Program-made: the position numbers and the translations under genes | Source of the DNA: Chryseobacterium sp. 52 | GTDB lineage: Bacteria; Bacteroidota; Bacteroidia; Flavobacteriales; Weeksellaceae | Direction of reading: 5' to 3' | NCBI RefSeq assembly: GCF_002754245.1 | Contig: NZ_PEEX01000001.1 | Coordinates: 1,840,001-1,904,000, forward strand | DNA length: 64,000 nt | Shown here: positions 14,201-23,200 of the stretch, one piece after another | How the letters are laid out: each line of letters opens with the position of its first letter | How positions within the stretch are numbered: position 1 is the first letter of the stretch | Notes under the pieces: generated by a model | What the model was told of the DNA's origin: nothing | What the model saw: the letters and a program-made list of their open reading frames with translations, nothing else | The model's database searches: none

Positions 14201-17200
14201 CTTGGCGATTCGGTTCTTACGGCAGAGAAATTCATTCCTCATCCTTTCAAAGAAGGCGAACGTTTATACAGGACGGGTGATTTGGGCAGGTGGAACTACG
14301 GAGGTTATGTTGAGTTCATGGGCCGTAACGATGATCAGGTAAAGATCCGTGGTTATCGTATCGAGCTTGGAGAGATCGCGCAGGTTATGAACCAGCATCC
14401 CCTGATTACCAACTGTCTTGTTCATGCCACTGAAGGTTCCTCTGAGAATAAAGATTTGATTTTATATTATGTGAGTGAATCTTCGTTAAGCATTCGCGAT
14501 CTACGATCTTATTTATCAGAGCGTTTACCCTCGTATATGATCCCGGGATATTATTTGCCGTTGGATGAACTTCCATTGACATCAAATGGAAAGGTAGACA
14601 GAAAGGCACTACCCATGCCAGAAGATATGGGCATCGATACGGGTATGGAGTACGTATCTCCGCAAACTTCTACAGAGAAGATTCTGGTTAAGATCTGGAG
14701 TGATGTTTTGTCGCTGGATGCAGATAATATTGGTCTTTATGATGACTTCTTTGATTTGGGCGGTCATAGCTTGAAGGCTACACGTTTGTCGAGCCAGATC
14801 AGCAGCCGTTTTGAGGTGCAGCTAGGTCTTAAAGAACTTTTCAGATATACGAAGCTTGAAGATCAGGCTCTTCTGATTGATAATTCTCAAAAGACAGTTC
14901 TGGCCTCTATTCCCCAGGCGAGTGTCCAGGCAGATTACCCCTTGTCTTCTTCTCAGAAGCGTATGTGGATTTTGAGCCAGTTTGAGGATGCTAACCTCGC
15001 TTATAACGTAAACGGGGTGTATGAATTTGATTCAGGTTTTGATCAATCAGCATTTGAATTGGCTTATTTGGATCTCATCGTGCGTCATGAATCTTTACGT
15101 ACAGTCTTCAGGGCAAATGATCAGGGTGATATCCGTCAGTTGATTCTTGATCCTGATCCGGATAAATTCCAAGTGTCCTATTTTGATTTCCAGGATCGTA
15201 ATGAAGCTGATGAATCATCGCAAAAGATCTCTGATTATATCACCGAAGCGTTCGATTTGTATAATGGTCCTTTATTTAAATTAGGTCTGTTCCGTCTTTC
15301 CCCGGAGAGGTTGGTTCTAGCCTACAGCATGCACCATATCATCAGTGACGGATGGTCGTTACAGGTTATGATCCGTGAGCTTTTGTCTCTTTACCATGCG
15401 CATGCTACGGGTACCTCGAGCGGATTATTGCCTCTTCGTATCCAATATAAGGATTATGTTATGTGGCAGATTATGGAGAATTCTACTGCCCATTACGATG
15501 AAATGAAAGCGTACTGGCTGGGAGAGTTCTCAGGAGATCTTCCAGTGCTTAACCTTGCTGGTGATTACCCTCGTCCTGTAGTTAAGAGCTATAAAGGAAG
15601 TACCTACCATACGATACTGGATAAAACGTTGACAGCAGGACTTCATCGTGTTTCTAAAAACTCAGGAGCCACGCTGTATATGTCTTTGTTGAGTAGCATC
15701 AATGTATTATTGTACCGCTACAGTGGAGATACGGATATCATTTTGGGTTGTCCTATCACAGGGCGTGACCATATCGACCTTGACAACCAGATTGGCTTTT
15801 ACCTCAATACCCTTGCTATCCGCAGCCGGTTCTCCTCAGATGACAGCTTCACTAAACTTCTTTCAGATGTTCGTGATACGACAATGAACGGTTACAAGTA
15901 TAAAGGTTATGGCTTTGATGAGCTGGTTGAAGATCTGGATCTGGTACGTGATATCAGTCGTAATCCTTTGTTTGATGTTGCGGTTGTGCTGCAGAATAAT
16001 GACATTGGAGGCTCCCGGTCTCAGACAGAAGTTGCTTCTTCCGAATCAGATCCGATGATCGTTCAGGGTTATGAAAAGCCGGATGATGGTATCAGTAAGT
16101 TTGACCTGACCTTTGATTTTAGTGAGGTGTCGGGTGAATTGTACCTCTTTGTGAATTACAACACGGATATCTATAACAGCTCTACGATTGAGCGTATGTG
16201 CCGTCATCTGGATACTCTTTTAAGATCGGCCATCGAACATCCTGATATGAGTATAAAAGATCTTGAGATATTATCTGCTGCTGACCGAATAGAGCTTCTT
16301 GAAAGCTTCAATGATACTACTGTATCTTATCCTCAGGGAGATAACATTGTGAGTTTATTTGAGAAGCAGGCGATATCTACACCAGATCATGTTGCCATAG
16401 TGTTTGAAGAAGAAGAGTTAACCTATAAAGAGCTAGACGAGAAATCCAACCAGCTTGCGAGATATCTGCTTTCACGACATTCATTGGGTAGGGGAGTTCT
16501 TTGCGGTATCATGATGGATCGCTCTTTGGATATGATAGTTTCAATCTTGGCTATTCTTAAAACAGGTAGCGGTTATGTTCCTATCGATGTTGATTATCCT
16601 CAGGATCGTATTGATTATATGGTTGAAGACAGTGGCTGTATTTTAGTTATTGATTCAGGTTTGTATGCTGATTTTACAACGATCGATGAATCCTATGAGA
16701 ATACTGGTTTAGAAATATCAATATCAGGGAATGATTTGGCGTATGTCATTTATACTTCCGGTACCACAGGTCATCCCAAAGGTGTTATGGTAGAGCATAA
16801 AGGGGTTGTGAATCTGTGTTTCTGGCATATAGAAACCTTTGATGTTGGGCCGCATACTAAATCGACCTTATATTCTAATTATAGCTTTGATGCTTCAGTA
16901 TGGGAATTATTTCCCTATTTATTAAAAGGAGCGAGTCTGTATATTGTTCCGTCAGCACTACGTCTTGATTTAATAGCGCTCAATAATTTTTATGAAGATT
17001 CTGGTATTACCCATTCGTTTTTGCCCACTGCTTTATGTGAGTCTTTTATTCAGATAGAGAATCACTCCCTGTCTTATTTATTTACAGGAGGAGATCGTTT
17101 GTTAACTTCTAATACGAGTAACCATTATAAGTTGGTAAATAATTACGGACCAACTGAAAACAGTGTAGTTTCGACCAGTTTTACACTTTGTCAGAGACTT

Positions 17201-20200
17201 TCGCAAGACATGATCCCAATAGGGAGTCCGATATCTAATACACAATTATATATCCTTGATGGTGATTTAAGATTAGTCCCCAAGGGTGCAGTCGGTGAGA
17301 TTTGTGTTAGTGGTTCCGGTTTAGCCCGTGGCTACCTGAACCGTCCTGAGTTAACTGCAGAGAAATTCATTTCTCATCCGTTCAAAGAAGGCGAGCGTTT
17401 ATACAGGACGGGTGATTTGGGCAGGTGGCTTGCTGATGGCAACATAGAGTTCATGGGCCGTAACGATGACCAGGTAAAGATCCGTGGTTACCGTATCGAG
17501 CTTGGAGAGATCGCGCAGGTTATGAACCAGCATCCCCTGATTACCAACTGTCTGGTTCATGCCAGTGAAGGTTCATCTGAGAACAAAGAACTGATTTTGT
17601 ATTATGTGAGTGAATCTTCGTTAAGCATTCGTGATCTACGATCTTATTTATCAGAGCGTTTACCTTCGTATATGATCCCGGGATATTATTTGCCGTTGGC
17701 TGAACTTCCATTGACCTCAAATGGAAAGGTAGACAGAAAGGCACTACCCATGCCAGAAGATATGGGCATTGATACAGGTGTGGAATATGTATCTCCGCAA
17801 ACTTCTACAGAGAAGATCCTGGTTAAGATCTGGAGTGATGTTTTGTCGCTGGATGCAGATAATATTGGTCTTTATGATGACTTCTTTGATTTGGGAGGTC
17901 ATAGTTTGAAAGCGACACGTTTATCCAGCCAGATCAGCGACCGCCTTCATGTACATCTGGGTCTTAAAGAGCTTTTCAGACATACGAAGCTTGAAGATCA
18001 GGCTCTTCTGATCGAGAATTCCCAAAAGACAATTTTTGCCTCCATTCCTCAGGCGAGTGTCCAGGCAGATTACCCATTATCTTCCTCACAGAAGCGCATG
18101 TGGATTTTGAGCCAGTTCGAGGCTGGCAATGTGGCCTATAGTATTCCATCGAGCCACCATATCCATGGCTCTCTGGACCTTGTAAGCCTTGAGGAATCCT
18201 TCAGGCGCATCGTTTCGCGTCATGAAATTCTTCGTACGGTTTTCCGTCTTAACGGGAACTTTGAAGCGCGTCAGTACATTTTATCTGCGGAAGCTTTTGA
18301 ATTTAATATCGATTACCGTGACTTGCGTGGGATTGATCTTCAGGAAGACCAGGTCCGTGATTACATCTACCGTGAATCTGTTGCTGCCTTTGACCTTTCC
18401 CATGGTCCTTTGCTTCGTTTAGGATTGTTCCGTCTAGGAGATGAAGATTATGTTCTTAACAGTGTGATGCACCATATAATCAGTGATGCCTGGTCTATGG
18501 AGGTTATGGTCCGCGAGCTTATGTTACTCTACAATGGTTTGAGCCAGGGTCGTGATGTTGTTCTTCCAGGGTTAAATCTTCAGTACAGGGATTATTCCGT
18601 ATGGCAACAGGATAATCTTCAAAATGGTTCTTCTGAGAAGCATGCGCGCTACTGGCAGGAGCAGTTTACCTCGGTTCCAGGTGTTTTAGATCTTCCGACG
18701 GATTATCTCCGCCCTGTTGTAAAGACTTACAACGGTGCAGTATACAATAAATTATTTTCTAGTACCCTTACCCAGGGTCTTAAAGATCTTGTCCATGAGA
18801 GCGGCAGTACGCTTTTCATGGGGTTACTGGGTATGCTTAATGTGTTATTCTACCGTTATACGGGTCAGAAAGACATTGTCCTGGGAACTTCCGTAGCAGG
18901 ACGTAACCACCCTGATCTTGAAGACCAGATTGGTTTTTACATCAATACCTTAGCCCTTCGCACGCGTTTTGAAGGAGGCGATAGCTTCCGTATGCTTTTG
19001 GATAAAGTCAAGACGACTGTTTTTGCCGGCCTTGAACACCAGGATTACCCATTTGATGAGCTTGTAGAATCGCTGTCGCTTGCAACAGATTTGAGCCGCA
19101 ATCCTTTGTTTGATGTGATGGTGATCCTTCAAAACGCTGATATTGGTAATAACCAATCAGTAGAGGGTATGCAGGGTCTAAATTTCAGCAGTTCCGATGC
19201 TGCCTTTCTGGGGAGTGTCTTTGATATGACCTTTAACTTTGAAGAACGAGGAGATGTGCTCTCTCTGTCTTTGATGTACAATACTGATTTGTTCAGTTCT
19301 GAACGTATCTCGCATTTGGGAGATCACCTGGAGCATTTGCTTGGCAGTATCCTTGGCGATGCAGATTTGCAGCTCAACAGCCTGGATTATATCCCTGCTA
19401 ATGAGGTTGCTTTATTGGAACAATACAATACCAGCCAGATCCGTGAAGTATCACCAATGAGCATTGTTAGCCTTTTCAGGAGGCAATGCGGGCATACCCC
19501 TGATCGTATTGCGTTGAGTTTCAACGGACATGATATGAGCTACGCTGAGCTTGATAGTAAGTCAGACCAGCTTGCCCATTACTTATTATCCTCGTATGAA
19601 CTTGACGGTCCTTGTATAGGCTTGCTTCTAGACAAGAGTCCTTTGCTTTTGATCGGTATTCTGGGTATCTTAAAGTCAGGACGTGGTTATCTTCCTATAG
19701 ATATAAACACCCCGGATATCCGCCGCTCGGAGATTCTGTCAGACTCGGGCTGCAGTGTGCTTTTGAGCCATACTGATTACCTTATGGAACTCAGCAGCGT
19801 TGATGTTTCCGTGATGTACCTGGACATTGAGCTGGACAATGCCCCTGCAGGTTCAATTGCTTCTTTGGCGGATCCATCGTGGGATGATCTGGCGTATGTT
19901 ATGTATACGTCAGGAACCACAGGCCGTTCCAAGGGTGTTATGGTCTCTCATGGCTCTGTCGTTAGTCTTGTTCGTGATGTAGATTATGTTAGCTTTACAT
20001 CAGACCAGGTGATCCTCTCCACAGGTTCTGTATCTTTTGATGCTACGACTTTTGAATACTGGGGAGCGCTGCTCAATGGAGGACGCCTTGTGTTGTGTTC
20101 CCGTGAAGTACTGTTAGATCCGGTAGAGCTTGAATCTCTGATATTGAGTCAGGATGTTACTATGATGTGGTTTACTTCGGGATGGTTCAATGAGCTTGTA

Positions 20201-23200
20201 GAGCATTCGCTGGGAATTTTCTCAGGGCTTCAGATCGTTTTGGTTGGAGGTGACCGCTTGTCACCGATTCATATCGCACGTGTAGGTTCCGCTTATCCTG
20301 ATCTTACCCTTATTAACGGTTACGGTCCTACGGAGAATACGACATTTTCTCTGACGCATAAGATCAGTTCATGTGATCCATCAGATACCGTTCCTATAGG
20401 TCTTCCTTTTACGAACCGGGGAGTTTATATTTTGGATGCTAATATGAATTTGGTAGGTCATGGGGTTATGGGAGAACTCTACCTTTTCGGAGCGGGTCTC
20501 TCCCAGGGTTACCTTGGCGATTCGGTTCTTACGGCAGAGAAATTCATTCCTCATCCCTTCAAAGAAGGCGAGCGTTTATACAGGACGGGTGATTTGGGCA
20601 GGTGGAACTACGGAGGTTATGTTGAGTTCATGGGCAGGAACGATGATCAGGTAAAGATCCGTGGTTACCGTATCGAGCTTGATGATGTTGTGCTTGGGCT
20701 TCTTTCCCACGATAAGATAAATAATGCCGTTGTGATTGCTTATGGTGATACTGAGGGTTCCAGGGAACTGATAGGATATTATACCAGTGATGATTTTATC
20801 AATGTTCGTGAACTACGATCTTATTTATCAGAACGTCTTCCTTCGTATATGATTCCGGGATACCTTTTAAGATTAAAATCATTCCCATTGACCTCAAATG
20901 GAAAGATAGACAGAAAAGTACTTCCAATGCCTGAAGGTATAGGCATTGATACAGGTGTGGAATATGTTTCTCCACAAAGTTCTACAGAGAAGATTCTGGT
21001 TGAGATCTGGGGTGATGTTCTGTCGCTGGATGCAGATAATATTGGTCTTTATGATGACTTCTTTGATTTGGGCGGTCATAGTTTGAAAGCGACACGTTTA
21101 TCCAGCCAGATCAGCAGCCGTTTTGAGGTGCAGCTAGGTCTTAAAGAGCTTTTCAGACATACGAAGCTTGAAGCCCAGGCTCTTCTGATCGATAATTCCC
21201 AAAAGACAGTTCTGGCCTCTATTCCCCAGGCGCCTGTCCAGGCAGATTACCCATTATCTTCCTCACAGAAGCGCATGTGGATTTTGAGCCAGTTTGAGGA
21301 TGCTAACCTTGCTTATAACGTAAACGGGGTGTATGAATTTGATTCAGGTTTTGATCAATCAGCTTTTGAATTGGCTTATTTGGATCTCATCGTGCGTCAT
21401 GAATCTTTACGTACGGTCTTCCGTGCGAATGTCCATGGTGATATCCGTCAGTTGATTCTTGATCCTGATCCTGCAAAATTCCATGTGTCCTATTTTGATT
21501 TCCAGGATCGTAATGAAGCTGATGAATCATCGCAAAAGATCTCTGAGTATATCACCGAAGCGTTTGATTTGTATAATGGTCCTTTATTTAAATTAGGTCT
21601 GTTCCATGTGGGGGAAAACCGATTGGCTCTAGCCTACAGCATGCACCATATCATCAGTGACGGATGGTCGCTTCAGGTTATGATCCGTGAGCTTCTGGCT
21701 CTTTACCATGCGCATGCTACGGGTACCTCCAGCGGATTATTGCCTCTTCGTATCCAGTACAAGGATTATGTTATGTGGCAGATAATGGAGAATTCTTCTT
21801 CGCATTACCATGAAATGAAAGCGTATTGGTTGGGGGAATTCTCAGGAGATCTTCCAGTGCTTAACCTTGCTGGTGATTACCCTCGTCCTGTAGTTAAGAG
21901 CTATAAAGGAAGTACCTACCATACGATACTGGATAAAACGTTGACAGCAGGACTTCATCGTGTTTCTAAAAACTCAGGAGCCACGCTGTATATGTCTTTG
22001 TTGAGTAGCATCAATGTATTATTGTACCGCTACAGTGGAGATACGGATATCATTTTGGGTTGTCCTATCACAGGGCGTGACCATATTGACCTTGACAATC
22101 AGATTGGCTTTTACCTCAATACCCTTGCTATCCGCAGCAGGTTCTCATCAGATGATAGCTTTACGCAATTGCTTTCAGATGTTCGTGATACGACAATGAA
22201 CGGTTACAAGTATAAAGGTTATGGCTTTGATGAGCTGGTTGAAGATCTGGATCTGGTACGTGATATCAGTCGTAATCCTTTGTTTGATGTTGCGGTTGTG
22301 CTGCAGAATAATGACATTGGAGGCTCCCGGTCTCAGACAGAAGTTGCTTCTTCCGAATCAGATCCGATGATCGTTCAGGGTTATGAAAAGCCGGATGATG
22401 GTATCAGTAAGTTTGACCTGACCTTTGATTTTAGTGAGGTCTCGGGTGAATTGTACCTCTTTGTGAATTACAACACGGATATCTATAACAGCTCTACGAT
22501 TGAGCGTATGTGCCGTCATCTGGACACTCTTTTAAGATCGGCCATCGAACATCCTGATATGAGTATAAAAGATCTTGAGATATTATCTGCTGCTGACCGA
22601 ATAGAGCTTCTTGAAAGCTTCAATGATACTACTGTATCTTATCCTCAGGGAGATAATATTGTGAGTTTATTTGAGAAGCAGGCTATATCTACGCCAGATC
22701 ATGTTGCCATAGTGTTTGAAGAAGAAGAGTTAACCTATAAAGAGCTAGACGAGAAATCCAACCAGCTTGCGAGATATCTGCTTTCACGACATTCATTGGG
22801 TAGGGGAGTTCTTTGCGGTATCATGATGGATCGCTCTTTGGATATGATAGTTTCAATCTTGGCTATTCTTAAAACGGGTAGCGGTTATGTTCCGATTGAT
22901 GTTGATTATCCTCAGGATCGTATTGATTATATGGTTGAAGACAGTGGCTGTATTTTAGTTATTGATTCAGCTTTGTATGCTGATTTTACAACGATCGATG
23001 AATCCTATGAGAATACTGGTTTAGAGATATCAATATCAGGGAACGATCTGGCGTATGTCATTTATACTTCCGGCACCACAGGTCATCCCAAAGGTGTTAT
23101 GGTTGAGCATCATAATGTCAATTCATTAATTCAGTGGAGCCTTTCGGAATATCGTTCATCAGGAATCGAAACGGTATTGTTTGTCACATCGATTTGTTTT

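Larger units (their letters stand above)
8621..14932 (+). repeat. Two-module tandem cassette, copy 2 (modules 4-5)
   Basis: The copy is 6312 bp and in register with copy 3 over its whole length. The same anchor (GATTACCC at the C-domain start) recurs at 8621, 14933 and 21245. Confidence 0.92.
14933..21244 (+). repeat. Two-module tandem cassette, copy 3 (modules 6-7)
   Basis: The copy is 6312 bp and nearly identical to copy 2, except in the A6 pocket segment (about 16795-17335), T6 and parts of the A-domain C-terminal subdomains. Confidence 0.92.

Noticed and set aside
5565..22199. Repeated short open frames of identical length inside the NRPS gene, on both strands
   Set aside because: They recur with the 6312-bp period because the NRPS DNA itself repeats; their translations match no family and lie in other frames of strongly coding sequence.
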